Shown: positions 24,712 through 36,039, counted from the stretch's first letter. The stretch: 58,614 nucleotides of DNA from Streptomyces sp. ISL-87 (GCF_018614095.1 NZ_JAGGOY010000110.1:1-58614), one strand, 5' to 3'. Program-made: numbers and translations. Notes: generated from the sequence alone by a model not told the origin.

Positions 24712-24810
24712 GACAGGAGAGAGCTTTCGTGTCGTTACTGCTGTTGGTGCAGGGACCTGGGAAAAGCCTGAAAGACAGGCCCCTGCGCAGGTTGAGCCGG
24801 AGGCGGGGCC

Positions 24811-26328
24811 TTACGGACGGCGGAGCGCGTCGGCGGCGTCGGTGCCGCCCGCGAGCTCGCTCTCCAGAAGCTGCTTGCCCAGGAGCTGCGGGTCGGGCAG
24901 CTCCATGGGGTACTCGCCGTCGAAGCAGGCACGGCAGAGGTTGGGCTTCTGGATGGTCGTCGCCTCGATCATCGCGTCGAGCGAGATGTACGAGAGCGAG
25001 TCCGCGCCGAGCGACGTGGCGATCTCATCGACCGTCATGCCGTTGGCGATCAGCTCGGCCCGGGTGGCGAAGTCGATGCCGAAGAAGCACGGCCACTTCA
25101 CCGGCGGCGAGGAGATCCGGATGTGGACCTCGGCCGCGCCGGCTTCGCGGAGCATCTTCACGAGGGCGCGCTGGGTGTTGCCGCGGACGATCGAGTCGTC
25201 GACGACCACCAGGCGCTTGCCCCGGATGACTTCCTTGAGCGGGTTGAGCTTGAGGCGGATGCCGAGCTGGCGGATCGTCTGCGAGGGCTGGATGAAGGTC
25301 CGGCCGACGTAGGCGTTCTTGACCAGGCCGGAGCCGTAGGGGATCCCACTGGCCTCGGCGTACCCGACGGCGGCGGGCGTGCCGGATTCCGGCGTCGCTA
25401 TCACCAGGTCGGCGTCCACCGGGGCTTCCTTGGCCAGGCGCCGGCCCATCTCGACACGCGAGAGGTAGACGTTCCGGCCGGCGATGTCGGTGTCCGGGCG
25501 CGCCAGGTAGACGTACTCGAAGACACAGCCCTTGGGCTTTGCTTCCGCGAAGCGGGAGGTGCGCAGGCCGTTCTCGTCGATCGCGATGAGCTCGCCCGGC
25601 TCGACCTCGCGGACGAAGCTGGCGCCGCAGATGTCGAGGGCGGCGGTCTCACTCGCGACCACCCAGCCGCGCTCCAGGCGGCCGAGGACCAGCGGGCGGA
25701 TGCCCTGCGGGTCACGGGCGGTGTAGAGGGTCCCCTCGTCCATGAAGACGAGCGAGAACGCGCCCTTGACCTTCGGGAGGACCTTGGTGGCCGACTCCTC
25801 GATGGTCAGGGGCTTGCCGTCGTCGTCGACCTGGCCGGCCAGCAGGGCCGTCACGAGATCGGTGTCATTGGTGGCCGCCACCTGGGTGGCGCGGCCGTCC
25901 TGACGGGGGAGGTCGGCGACCATCTCGGCAAGCTCGGCGGTGTTCACCAGGTTGCCGTTGTGACCCAGGGCAATGGAGCCGTGGGCGGTCGCGCGGAAAG
26001 TGGGCTGCGCGTTCTCCCAGACGGAGGCACCAGTGGTCGAGTAGCGGGCGTGACCGACCGCAATATGACCCTGGAGCGAGCCGAGAGAGGTTTCGTCGAA
26101 GACCTGGGAAACGAGGCCCATGTCCTTGAAGACGAGGATCTGGGAACCGTTGCTCACAGCGATTCCCGCGGACTCTTGTCCACGGTGCTGCAGCGCATAC
26201 AGTCCGAAGTAGGTGAGCTTGGCGACCTCTTCACCCGGAGCCCAGACACCGAAGACGCCGCAAGCGTCCTGGGGGCCCTTTTCGCCGGGGAGCAGGTCGT
26301 GGTTGAGTCGTCCATCACCACGAGGCAC
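24811..26328 (-). CDS. purF: Amidophosphoribosyltransferase
   Basis: A 505-residue enzyme that commits PRPP to purine synthesis using glutamine. Short propeptide, then the catalytic cysteine at about residue 23 (PQDACGVFG) exposed after cleavage. The N-terminal nucleophile amidotransferase domain runs to about 260. The phosphoribosyltransferase domain carries the PRPP motif VVVDDSIVRGNT. C-terminal cysteines (KWPCFFGIDF and LCRACFDGEYP) fit the iron-sulphur type of Bacillus-like PurF. Upstream about 330 bases are free for its promoter. Confidence 0.97.
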   Translation of the reverse strand: MPRGDGRLNHDLLPGEKGPQDACGVFGVWAPGEEVAKLTYFGLYALQHRGQESAGIAVSNGSQILVFKDMGLVSQVFDETSLGSLQGHIAVGHARYSTTGASVWENAQPTFRATAHGSIALGHNGNLVNTAELAEMVADLPRQDGRATQVAATNDTDLVTALLAGQVDDDGKPLTIEESATKVLPKVKGAFSLVFMDEGTLYTARDPQGIRPLVLGRLERGWVVASETAALDICGASFVREVEPGELIAIDENGLRTSRFAEAKPKGCVFEYVYLARPDTDIAGRNVYLSRVEMGRRLAKEAPVDADLVIATPESGTPAAVGYAEASGIPYGSGLVKNAYVGRTFIQPSQTIRQLGIRLKLNPLKEVIRGKRLVVVDDSIVRGNTQRALVKMLREAGAAEVHIRISSPPVKWPCFFGIDFATRAELIANGMTVDEIATSLGADSLSYISLDAMIEATTIQKPNLCRACFDGEYPMELPDPQLLGKQLLESELAGGTDAADALRRP

Positions 26329-26687
26329 GCTCCCGAGTGTAGGCGAGATCGACCACTGGTCCGAATTGGGGACGGCCGGGAAATGTCACAGCACAGAGGG
26401 TGACCGGACGCCCCCGTCTCGGTATTCGGATGGACTTGTTGACAGCTACAAGCGCATTCGTACAGGCGCTCGCCCATGCAGCCCCTCGGTGACCGATCCG
26501 TCACCCTCGTCGAGCGCCGCCACGTAGACCTGGTCCGTGCCGCGAGCGCCATCTGTCGCTGTTTCGCGTAGCCACAACTCTTTTCCCTCTTTTCACATTT
26601 CCGCTCTCCCCAGCCCTGCCCTGCCGTGCCGCGCGCCGTCCCGCGCCCCGCCCGGGGCGGGTGGGTGAGCTGCGCCTTGAAGTACTT
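26329..26687. other. Divergent promoter region between purF and a small gene
   Basis: No supported gene. A TTGACA at about 26440, with a loose A/T-containing hexamer about 17 bases on, could be a plus-strand promoter. The purF promoter should read leftwards from the same stretch. I see no purine riboswitch or PurR-type box that I can recognise. Confidence 0.35.
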
Positions 26688-26894
26688 GTGTCTTCGTACA
26701 ACAGCAAGCTGTCCCGGCGTGCCTTCGGCGGCGCCGTCGGAGTGACCGCGGCCGCCGCGGCGGTGGGGCTGGGCGCCGCCCCCGCCCAGGGCGCCGAGGC
26801 CCGGGAGGCCGGGTCCCCGTCGGCCGCTGATGAGCGCGAGTTCCGGGCCGCGCGCGGCCGGCACTCCCGGCGTCCGAACAGCTACCCGGGCTGA
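26688..26894 (+). CDS. Small Tat-type exported protein
   Basis: A 68-residue protein whose N-terminus reads KLSRRAFGGAVGVTAAAAAVGLG, then an Ala-x-Ala cleavage region: a twin-arginine signal with almost nothing after it. The mature part is about 38 charged residues (EFRAARGRHSRRP). GTG at 26688 is the likely start; the frame is open to 26661. It may be a genuine small secreted peptide or a truncated Tat substrate. It is convergent with the META-domain gene, only 4 bases apart. Confidence 0.5.
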   Translation: MSSYNSKLSRRAFGGAVGVTAAAAAVGLGAAPAQGAEAREAGSPSAADEREFRAARGRHSRRPNSYPG

Positions 26895-26898
26895 CGGT

Positions 26899-27411
26899 TC
26901 ACTCCGCGGCGGAGGCCGCCCGGGCGGTGAGGCCCTTGCCGTCGGCGGCGGTGAGGGTCAGGGCCTGGGCGTGGATCTTCCAGGTGAGCGGGCCGGCGCC
27001 GAACAGCTCGGTCAGCGTCCGCTCGAGCTCGCCGCGCGGGCCCGGGCAGGCCATCCGGGTGGTGGTCAGCGGCCCGAAAGTGAGCTTCGGGCCGTCGACC
27101 GCGGCCTTGGCGCTGAACCGGTTGCAGCCGAGGGTGCCGCTCGCGGCGCCGTCGGCGGCGATCGTGAAGGCGGCCTTCCCGGTCGCTTCGGGCGGGACGG
27201 AGGACACGGTCTCGCCGCTGACCAGCGAGTCCACGGTCCATCGGGTCGCGGTGAGCGGGGCGCCCGGCGCGGGGGGCTCGTCGGTCATCACGATGGTGTT
27301 CCCGTCGGCGGAAGTGCCGGGCGTGCCCCCGCCGTCACCGCAGGCGGTGGTGGCGGTGGCGAGGGCCAGTACGGCGACCAGGGCGGCGGGGAGGTGCCGG
27401 AGCGTAGGCAT
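26899..27411 (-). CDS. META/HslJ-domain lipoprotein
   Basis: A 170-residue protein with a lipoprotein signal (lipobox TTAC near residue 24), a short linker and a META domain: LTATRWTVDSLVSGETV, GTLGCNRFSAKAAVDGPKLT, TTRMACPGP. META-domain proteins are envelope proteins linked to stress resistance; the precise function is unknown. It starts 36 bases after the next upstream gene ends, probably one operon. Confidence 0.88.
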   Translation of the reverse strand: MPTLRHLPAALVAVLALATATTACGDGGGTPGTSADGNTIVMTDEPPAPGAPLTATRWTVDSLVSGETVSSVPPEATGKAAFTIAADGAASGTLGCNRFSAKAAVDGPKLTFGPLTTTRMACPGPRGELERTLTELFGAGPLTWKIHAQALTLTAADGKGLTARAASAAE

Positions 27412-27447
27412 GTCCCTGGGACGGATACCGTGCCGAGGCGGTTCCGC

Positions 27448-28239
27448 TCAGCTCATCACCGGCAGCAGCGCCGACAGGTCGGCCCGTTCCCCGCTGGCCC
27501 TGACCTGCGCGCCCTCCACGGCCGAGGCCCAGTCCGTACGCCCAGTGGCCAGCCGGATCCAGGTCAGCGGGTCGGACTCCACCACGTTCGGCGGGGTGCC
27601 CCGGGTGTGCCGGGGGCCCTCGATGCACTGGACCACCGCGAAGGGCGGGATCCGCACCTCCACGGAGCCGCCCGGCGCCTTGAGCGCGAGGGCGTCGGCG
27701 AGCAGCCGGGTGCAGGCGGCCAGGGCCTGCCGCTCGATCGGGATGTCCACTCCGGCGGCCCGGTTCAGGTCGTCGGTGTGCACCACCAGCTCCACCGTCC
27801 GGGTGACGAGGAAATCGGCGAGGGTCATGTCGCCGATCCACAGGTTCAGCACCCGCCTGCCGGGGTTCGCGGCCAGCGCCTCGGCCATGCGGGCGCCGGC
27901 GCGGTCGATCAGCTCGGGGAGCTCGGACGGCGGGGCGCCGTCCAGGGTCTCCTTGGCCGCCTCGGCGATCTTCCCGGCGAGGGATGCGGTGGCGGAGGGC
28001 CATTCGACGGCCGTCAGCTCCGCCATGATCGCTGGCGGGCGGGCGAGCCCGCCCGCCAGCGAGTCGGCGATCCACGCGATGTGCGCGGCCAGGTCGGCCA
28101 CGGTCCAGTCGCCGAGCCCGCTGTCCCGGCCGAGCTGTTCGGGGGTCAGTTCCCGGACGGCGTCGGCGATGTGCCCGAACTGCGCGGTGACGGCCGCGCG
28201 GATCTTGGCGGCGTCGTACGTACGGATCCTGGGTGCCAT
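27448..28239 (-). CDS. Maleylpyruvate isomerase / mycothiol-dependent (DinB-like) family protein
   Basis: A 263-residue protein with the four-helix DinB-like N-terminal domain: GDWTVADLAAHIAW, and TVELVVHTDDLNRAAG with the His/Asp pattern that binds metal in mycothiol-dependent enzymes. The C-terminal part resembles the SCP2-like domain of the family. Substrate unknown; members handle mycothiol conjugates in the cytoplasm. It sits between two envelope-related genes on the same strand. Confidence 0.8.
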   Translation of the reverse strand: MAPRIRTYDAAKIRAAVTAQFGHIADAVRELTPEQLGRDSGLGDWTVADLAAHIAWIADSLAGGLARPPAIMAELTAVEWPSATASLAGKIAEAAKETLDGAPPSELPELIDRAGARMAEALAANPGRRVLNLWIGDMTLADFLVTRTVELVVHTDDLNRAAGVDIPIERQALAACTRLLADALALKAPGGSVEVRIPPFAVVQCIEGPRHTRGTPPNVVESDPLTWIRLATGRTDWASAVEGAQVRASGERADLSALLPVMS

Positions 28240-28256
28240 GCGGCGAGTCTGCCCGA

Positions 28257-29546
28257 TCAGTCGCCGCCGCCGCAGCCGCCACCGCAGCTGCTGCCGCAAC
28301 TGCTGTCGCTGCCACAGCTGCTGTCGCTGCCACAGCCGTAGCCGCCGGAGTCACCGCCGCCGCGGGCGGCCCGGGCGGCCCGCTTCTTGCGCCTTTCCTC
28401 CGCGTCCGCCTCGCGCCTCAGGTGGTACGAAGTGCCGGCCGGCTTCCACGGGCGCAGGCGGTGACGGCGTACGGGCAGCAGCGGGGCGGCCCGCACCTCG
28501 GAGACGATCGTGCTGCCGCCCGAGTAGACGGCGTACTCCAGGATCACCTCGGCTCCCTCGCAGGGCACGCCGTACAGGAGCGCCTCGTAGGGCTCATGGG
28601 TCTCGTCGATGTCGTGGTGCTCGGCGCGCAGCCGGCTCTCCGCCCCGCCGACGCGGGTCCGCGCGCCCCGGCTCCCGAACCGGTGATTGTCCTGGAACCG
28701 GTCGCGGAACCCGATCAGGGCCGAGGCGGTCGTCGTCCGGGCGTCCGCGACGAGCCAGGTGTGCCTGAGCACCTCACGGCGGACCCCGACACGCAGCACT
28801 GGCTGCGGCCCGTCGTGCAGCCGCCGGGCGGCGCGCCGTGCCGTGAGGCCGCGCCCGAGGAGCGGGATCCCGGGGATGAGCAGCAGCAGGGCCAGCATCT
28901 GCTGGCCGATGGCGTCGTACGGGGCCCCCTCGCCCGCCCGCAGGTCCTCGGTGACGGCCCAGAGCAGGGACGCGCCGCCGACGAGGCAGAGCAGCGCTCC
29001 GGCGAGGATCGGCCCCCGGCCGCGGTGGCGGTGGCCGGCGGGGAGGTGCTCCGGAACCGGGTGGCGGGCGTCCCCGGCCGCTTCGAGGAAGAGGGCTCGC
29101 TGTCGCCGTCGGGACCGCAGGCGCAGCACGGCGCCGGTGAACGTCCAGGCGCAGAGGGCGACGACCAGCCACGTTCCGGCCCGTGTCGCGCTCTCGGCGG
29201 AGGCCAGCCCGTTCTTACGGACGACCAGGTCCAGGGCGATGACGGGCGCGGACAGTATGGTGGCGGCCGGCAGGAAGCGGTACCAGGCGGGCAGGGCGAG
29301 GAACAGGACCGCGGAGTGGAAGCCGGCCCACTGGGTGTCGTGCGCCGGGGCGACGTGGGTTTCGTCCGAGCCGACCAGCATGAACGCGAGGACGACCAGG
29401 GGTACGAGGGCCCAGCCGACGGGGATGGGCGCGAAGACCGCGGGGACGCGTGCGTCGCGCCAGCGCCGTGCGGCCTCAAGCTCCCAGGCCGGGGCGCCGC
29501 CCTTGGGTATGGCCGCTTCGGGCAGGTTCTTGACGATGTCGCTCAC
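28257..29546 (-). CDS. Membrane protein with Cys/Gly/Ser-rich C-terminal tail
   Basis: A 429-residue protein. There are hydrophobic pairs at about residues 38-57 and 72-105, another near 118-140, and a further pair at 180-235, then a soluble domain (YEALLYGVPCEGAEVILEYAVYS). It ends with a tail of repeats GCGSDSSCGSDSSCG followed by CGGGCGGGD. The Cys-rich tail is similar to those of TIGR04222-type membrane proteins. Function unknown. It could bind metal or be modified. Confidence 0.7.
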   Translation of the reverse strand: MSDIVKNLPEAAIPKGGAPAWELEAARRWRDARVPAVFAPIPVGWALVPLVVLAFMLVGSDETHVAPAHDTQWAGFHSAVLFLALPAWYRFLPAATILSAPVIALDLVVRKNGLASAESATRAGTWLVVALCAWTFTGAVLRLRSRRRQRALFLEAAGDARHPVPEHLPAGHRHRGRGPILAGALLCLVGGASLLWAVTEDLRAGEGAPYDAIGQQMLALLLLIPGIPLLGRGLTARRAARRLHDGPQPVLRVGVRREVLRHTWLVADARTTTASALIGFRDRFQDNHRFGSRGARTRVGGAESRLRAEHHDIDETHEPYEALLYGVPCEGAEVILEYAVYSGGSTIVSEVRAAPLLPVRRHRLRPWKPAGTSYHLRREADAEERRKKRAARAARGGGDSGGYGCGSDSSCGSDSSCGSSCGGGCGGGD

Positions 29547-29635
29547 GGCGTCAGTATGCGGACCTCCCCCCGCAGCTCAAAGGGCCTGCGGGGCACGGAA
29601 TCGCTACGGCCGCTCAGCGGTTGCGCGGGAACGGC

Positions 29636-29670
29636 CGAGCCCCCGGCCGGGAGTTCCGGACGGGGGCTCG
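29636..29670 (-). terminator. Terminator of the purSQL operon
   Basis: CGAGCCCCCG ... CGGGGGCTCG, a 10-bp stem starting 17 bases after the purL stop. Confidence 0.8.
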
Positions 29671-29686
29671 GGAGCGGAAGCGGGGA

Positions 29687-31932
<2,246 letters not shown>

Positions 31933-31936
<4 letters not shown>

Positions 31937-32613
31937 GCGCTTACCAGCTTCTTCAGGATCGAGGTGAAGAATCCGAGGCCGTCGGTGCGGCCCGTCCCGA
32001 TCAGCGGCTCGACCGCGTGCTCGGGGTGCGGCATGAGGCCGACGACGTTGCCCGCGGCGTTGGTGATGCCGGCGATGTCACGGAGCGAGCCGTTGGGGTT
32101 GCCGTCGAGGTAGCGGAAGGCCACTCGGCCTTCGGCCTCCAGTTCGTCGAGCGTGTGCTCGTCGGCGGTGTAGCGGCCGTCCATGTTCTTCAGCGGGATG
32201 GAGATCTCCTGGCCGGCGGTGTAGTCACCGGTCCAGCTGGTCCCCGCGTTCTCCACGCGCAGCTTCTGCTCGCGGCAGATGAAGTGCAGGTGGTTGTTGC
32301 GAAGCATCGCCCCCGGCAGCAGGTGGGCCTCGGTGAGGACCTGGAAGCCGTTGCAGATGCCGAGGACGGGCATGCCGCCCTTGGCCTGCTCGATGATCGT
32401 CTCCATCACCGGCGAGAAGCGGGAGATGGCCCCGGCGCGCAGGTAGTCCCCGTAGGAGAAGCCGCCCGCGAGGACGACCGCGTCGACCTGGTGCAGGTCC
32501 TTGTCGCGGTGCCAGAGCGAGACCGGCTCGGCTCCCGCGAGGCGGATGGCGCGCAGCGAGTCACGGTCGTCGAGCGTTCCGGGGAACGTGACGACTCCGA
32601 TGCGAGTGGTCAC
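31933..32613 (-). CDS. purQ: FGAM synthase glutaminase subunit PurQ
   Basis: A 226-residue class I glutamine amidotransferase. The nucleophile Cys87 lies in VLGICNGFQVL and the His/Glu dyad in LMPHPEHAVEP. It supplies ammonia to PurL. It begins 2 bases after the purS stop. Confidence 0.97.
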
Positions 32614-32615
32614 CG

Positions 32616-32882
32616 TCAGGCCTCGACCTTCGCGGTCTCGACGCGGACGGTGAAGTCTTCGATGACGGTGTTGGCGAGGAACGTTTCGGCCATCTTGTGG
32701 ATGCGGTCGAGGGCGGCCTGGTCGACCGGTCCCTCCACCTCCAGTTCGAAACGCTTCCCCTGGCGGACGTCGGCGATTCCCTCGAAGCCCAGGCGCGGCA
32801 GTGCACGCTGCACCGCCTGGCCCTGAGGGTCGAGGATCTCCGGCTTGAGCATGACGTCGACTACGACGCGTGCCACTGGCAC
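32616..32882 (-). CDS. purS: FGAM synthase subunit PurS
   Basis: An 88-residue PurS (RVVVDVMLKPEILDPQGQAV then GFEGIADVRQGKRFELEVEG), the small structural subunit that holds PurQ and PurL together. First gene of the operon; the promoter should lie in 32883-33202, divergent from the lsr2 paralogue. Confidence 0.96.
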   Translation of the reverse strand: MPVARVVVDVMLKPEILDPQGQAVQRALPRLGFEGIADVRQGKRFELEVEGPVDQAALDRIHKMAETFLANTVIEDFTVRVETAKVEA

Positions 32883-33202
32883 TCCCGTTGGGTGGTTGGT
32901 GCGAAGGCGGTTCCCTCAGCGTACCCGGCCGAAATTTCTACGCGGGTAGATATCGGGCGGCCGTGATCCCGAGGGCGTTTCGGCTTCACCAACGCTTCGC
33001 AAAATCCCCCGGAAAACCACGCGCCCGGGATTGCGGCGGGACACGCGGAGACAATTAAATGGGCTTCGCAATGCAATGAGAATCGCGGTACAAAGGAATC
33101 AGCCGGGTTTCCGACTGAATGATGCATTGCTCCGAAACATCCACACAGTCGACATCACCGCACGTCAACGGGTGGCGATGGCGCGCGAAGGGACCGATAT
33201 CC
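32883..33202. promoter_or_regulatory. Divergent promoter region purS / lsr2 paralogue
   Basis: About 320 bases, partly AT-rich (CAATTAAATGGGC, AATGAGAATCGC), with no supported gene. It should hold both promoters. AT-rich sites next to an lsr2-type gene fit autoregulation, but this is inference. Confidence 0.4.
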
Positions 33203-33520
33203 GTGGCGCAGCGCGTAGTAGTCACAATCTCCGACGACATCGACGGCGGAGAAGCGGCGGAAACGGTCGCCTTCGCCCTGGACGGTAAGTCGTACGAGAT
33301 CGACCTCAATGCCGCCAACGCAAAGAAACTGCGGACGGAGCTCGCCCCCTTCGTGGCCGCGGGCCGCCGCCAGTCGCGTTCGGGGAAGGTGTTCAAGCAC
33401 ACGGCGATCGCGCCGGACCCGGCCGTCGTGCGGGCGTGGGCCCGGTCGAACCAGTTCGACGTGCCGCCGCGCGGGCGCATCCCGAAGCGCGTCTACGAGG
33501 CCTACAACGCGGCTCACTGA
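33203..33520 (+). CDS. Lsr2-family nucleoid protein (paralogue)
   Basis: A 105-residue Lsr2 protein. The N-terminal dimerisation domain (RVVVTISDDIDGGEAAETVA) is followed by a C-terminal DNA-binding domain with the AT-hook-like RGR in PPRGRIPKRVYEAYNAA. Lsr2 proteins silence AT-rich, often horizontally acquired DNA. The position beside purS matches the second Lsr2 (LsrL) of S. coelicolor rather than the main copy. GTG at 33203 follows AAGGGA. Confidence 0.94.
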   Translation: MAQRVVVTISDDIDGGEAAETVAFALDGKSYEIDLNAANAKKLRTELAPFVAAGRRQSRSGKVFKHTAIAPDPAVVRAWARSNQFDVPPRGRIPKRVYEAYNAAH

Positions 33521-33609
33521 GTGCGGATTTGCCATCCACCCCCCGGCATCGGCTAGTGTGTGGATCACGCCAAGGGGCCGGGCCGCAAGGTCAACGCCCC
33601 GAAGGTCGT

Positions 33610-33681
33610 GCGGGTGTAGTTCAGTAGCAGAACATCCCTCTTCCAGGGGGAAGGCGCAGTGTGCGATCCCTGTCACCCGCT
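33610..33681 (+). tRNA. tRNA-Gly(TCC) with atypical D and T loops
   Basis: 72-nt cloverleaf. The acceptor stem GCGGGTG/CACCCGC is perfect. The anticodon stem TCCCT/GGGGA has loop CTTCCAG (TCC), discriminator T. The D loop is AGTAGCA, lacking the usual GG. The T arm reads CAGTGTGCGATCCCTGT: GTGC replaces the usual GTTC, and the stem pairs only if shifted (about 4 pairs). Both halves of the normal D-loop/T-loop contact are therefore altered. It could be a specialised tRNA or a decaying gene. Confidence 0.8.
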
Positions 33682-33758
33682 CTGCACGCTTTACCGACCA
33701 CTCCGGTGGATCGGGTAGAGTGATGCTCGCACCGCTCGGCAATTGCCGTCGCGGGTAT

Positions 33759-33831
<73 letters not shown>

Positions 33832-33838
33832 CAGACTG

Positions 33839-33869
33839 CAAAGGCCCCGATCATTGATCGGGGCCTTTG
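33839..33869 (+). terminator. Terminator of tRNA-Gly copy 1
   Basis: CAAAGGCCCCGATC-ATT-GATCGGGGCCTTTG directly after the tRNA. Confidence 0.85.
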
Positions 33870-34067
33870 TCGTATGTCCGGCTGTCCGGCCATATGCCGA
33901 TCACCGCGCTGACAAATGTCATCGGTGGTGATGACAGCGCGCACTGCTGCCGTCGCCGGGCCGCCGCGAGGCTTGAACCATGGCCTGCATCATGATCACC
34001 GTGTTTGCTGTTCAGCGGCGGTTCCGCCCGGAGCCGCGCGGCAAGAGCGAGTCGGGGGACGGGAACC

Positions 34068-35294
34068 GTGTCGAAGCTGACCGGGTGGTGGAAGAACCGC
34101 AGCAGCGCGGGGAAGGTGGAGCTGTACACCCGCTGGTCGTTCCACTTGTTCGTGCTCATCGAGATCGTGTCGTTCGGGTTGGCCGGGCTGGCCTCCACGG
34201 CCACCGAGGCCCCGACGATGCGACTGCTCGCCATCCTCGTGATGATCTCCGGGCACGCCGTGATGGTCGGGTTCCTCTCCTCCAGGGCGCTGGACTGGCT
34301 GGTGGGCAGCCGTGAACGCCCGGTGCGGCTCGCGGTGGTGACTGGGGTCCTGACGGCCGTGGCCTGCCTGGCCGTCCTCGTGCTGCGCAAGAGCGGGGGC
34401 CTCAGCGCGTCGGTGGCCCCGTCGCTGGTGACGGGCATGACCTGCTTCGCCACCGGATCACTGGTGCTGTGCCTGAAGAAGGTCCGGCACATGTGGTGCG
34501 TCGCCCCGGCCGCCGGGATCGGCACGGGCGCGGCGGTCCTCGTACTGGGCCTGTCGGTGGGCGAGGCCGCCGGGTACACGGTCGGGGTGACGCTGACCGG
34601 TCTGTTCCTCAGCCTCGCCTGCGGGTTCTCGGGCTGGCTGCTGAACACGGTCTACGAGCTGGACCGCGCCCGGGAGCTCCAGTCGCAGCTGGCGGTGGCC
34701 GAGGAGCGGCTGCGCTTCGGGCGGGACCTGCACGATGTGATGGGCCGCAATCTCGCGGTGATCGCGCTCAAGAGCGAGCTGGCGGTGCAGCTGGCCCGGC
34801 GCGAACGCCCCGAGGCGGTGGATCAGATGATCGAGGTCCAGCGGATCGCGCGGGAGTCGCAGCGCGAGGTGCGGGACGTGGTGCGCGGCTACCGGGAGGC
34901 GGATCTCACGGTGGAGCTGGAGGGCGCGCGCGGGGTGCTGAGCGCCGCCGGGATGGACTGCCGGGTCGAGTTCGAGGCCGGTCGCGTACTGCCCTCCGAG
35001 GTGCAGTCGGCCCTCGGCTGGGTGGTGCGGGAGGCGACCACGAACGTACTGCGGCACGGGGACGCGCGCAGTTGTGTGATCCGGCTGTCAGCGCAATCGT
35101 CCGGCCCCCTGACGCTGCTGGTGGAGAACGACGGGGCGCCCGAGACGCCGGCCGGGCCGCCGGGCTCGGGGCTCGCGGGGCTTCGGGAGCGGCTCGCGGT
35201 GGTGGACGGCACCTTGCAGGCCGGTCTGGTCGGGGGCGGCCGCTTCCGGCTGCTGGCGGAGATACCGGGACAGAGACTGGAGGTGCGGGCGTGA
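34068..35294 (+). CDS. NarL-type sensor histidine kinase
   Basis: A 408-residue kinase. About six hydrophobic segments fill residues 25-195. A HisKA_3 domain follows with the phospho-acceptor near residue 222 (RFGRDLHDVMGRNLAV), then an HATPase region (GWVVREATTNVLRHGDA and GSGLAGLRERL). It resembles DesK-like kinases, which sense membrane state. Chosen start GTG at 34068 after a GGGGGA; an earlier in-frame start exists at 34005. It overlaps the regulator gene by four bases. The signal and targets are unknown; the pair lies between two tRNA-Gly(GCC) genes. Confidence 0.9.
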   Translation: MSKLTGWWKNRSSAGKVELYTRWSFHLFVLIEIVSFGLAGLASTATEAPTMRLLAILVMISGHAVMVGFLSSRALDWLVGSRERPVRLAVVTGVLTAVACLAVLVLRKSGGLSASVAPSLVTGMTCFATGSLVLCLKKVRHMWCVAPAAGIGTGAAVLVLGLSVGEAAGYTVGVTLTGLFLSLACGFSGWLLNTVYELDRARELQSQLAVAEERLRFGRDLHDVMGRNLAVIALKSELAVQLARRERPEAVDQMIEVQRIARESQREVRDVVRGYREADLTVELEGARGVLSAAGMDCRVEFEAGRVLPSEVQSALGWVVREATTNVLRHGDARSCVIRLSAQSSGPLTLLVENDGAPETPAGPPGSGLAGLRERLAVVDGTLQAGLVGGGRFRLLAEIPGQRLEVRA

Positions 35295-35902
35295 GCCCCG
35301 TACGTGTGCTGCTGGCCGATGACGAACACCTGATCCGGGGTGCGCTGGCCGCGCTGCTGGCGCTGGAGGACGATCTGCTGGTCGTGGCCCAGGCGGCCTC
35401 GGGGCCGGAGGCGCTCGCCATGGCGCGGGCGCACCGGCCGGACGTGGCGGTGCTGGACCTGCAGATGCCGGGGGCCGACGGTGTGAGTGTGGCCACATCG
35501 CTGCGGGCCGAACTCCCCGACTGCCGGGTCATGATCGTGACGAGCCACGGCCGCCCCGGGCACCTGAAGCGGGCCCTCGCGGCGGGGGTACGGGCCTTCG
35601 CGCCGAAGACGGTGTCCGCGCAGCGGCTGGCCGAGCTGATCCGGACCGTGCACGCCGGAGGACGTTATGTGGACCCGGAGTTGGCGGCCGACGCGATCAG
35701 CGCGGGGGACTCGCCGCTGACCGCGCGCGAGGCGGAGGTACTGGAACTGGCGGGGGACGGGGCGCCGATCGCTGAGATCGCGGAGCGGGCCTCGCTGTCC
35801 CAGGGGACCGTACGGAACTACCTGTCCTCGGCGGCCACGAAGCTCGGCGCCGAGAACCGGCACACGGCGGTACGTCTCGCACGGGAGCGAGGTTGGGTAT
35901 AG
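35291..35902 (+). CDS. NarL/DesR-type response regulator
   Basis: A 203-residue regulator. The receiver domain has Asp10/Asp11 and the phosphorylation site Asp56 (VAVLDLQMPG). The C-terminal LuxR-type helix-turn-helix reads LTAREAEVLELAGDGAPIAE then LSQGTVRNYLSSAATKLG. GTG start overlaps the kinase stop (GTGA). Confidence 0.93.
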   Translation: MSPVRVLLADDEHLIRGALAALLALEDDLLVVAQAASGPEALAMARAHRPDVAVLDLQMPGADGVSVATSLRAELPDCRVMIVTSHGRPGHLKRALAAGVRAFAPKTVSAQRLAELIRTVHAGGRYVDPELAADAISAGDSPLTAREAEVLELAGDGAPIAEIAERASLSQGTVRNYLSSAATKLGAENRHTAVRLARERGWV

Positions 35903-35924
35903 TAGGTCTCGCGTTACGGCGCAT

Positions 35925-35997
<73 letters not shown>

Positions 35998-36002
35998 CAG
36001 TA

Positions 36003-36039
36003 GAAGAAGCCCCCCGGTCGGTGACCGGGGGGCTTCTTC
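36003..36039. terminator. Terminator between tRNA-Gly and purC
   Basis: GAAGAAGCCCCCCGGTC and its complement, between convergent transcripts. Confidence 0.85.

Noticed and set aside
33657..33673. Abnormal T arm read as proof of a pseudo-tRNA
   Set aside because: Acceptor and anticodon stems are intact and the D loop is altered in a matching way, so decay is not the only explanation.
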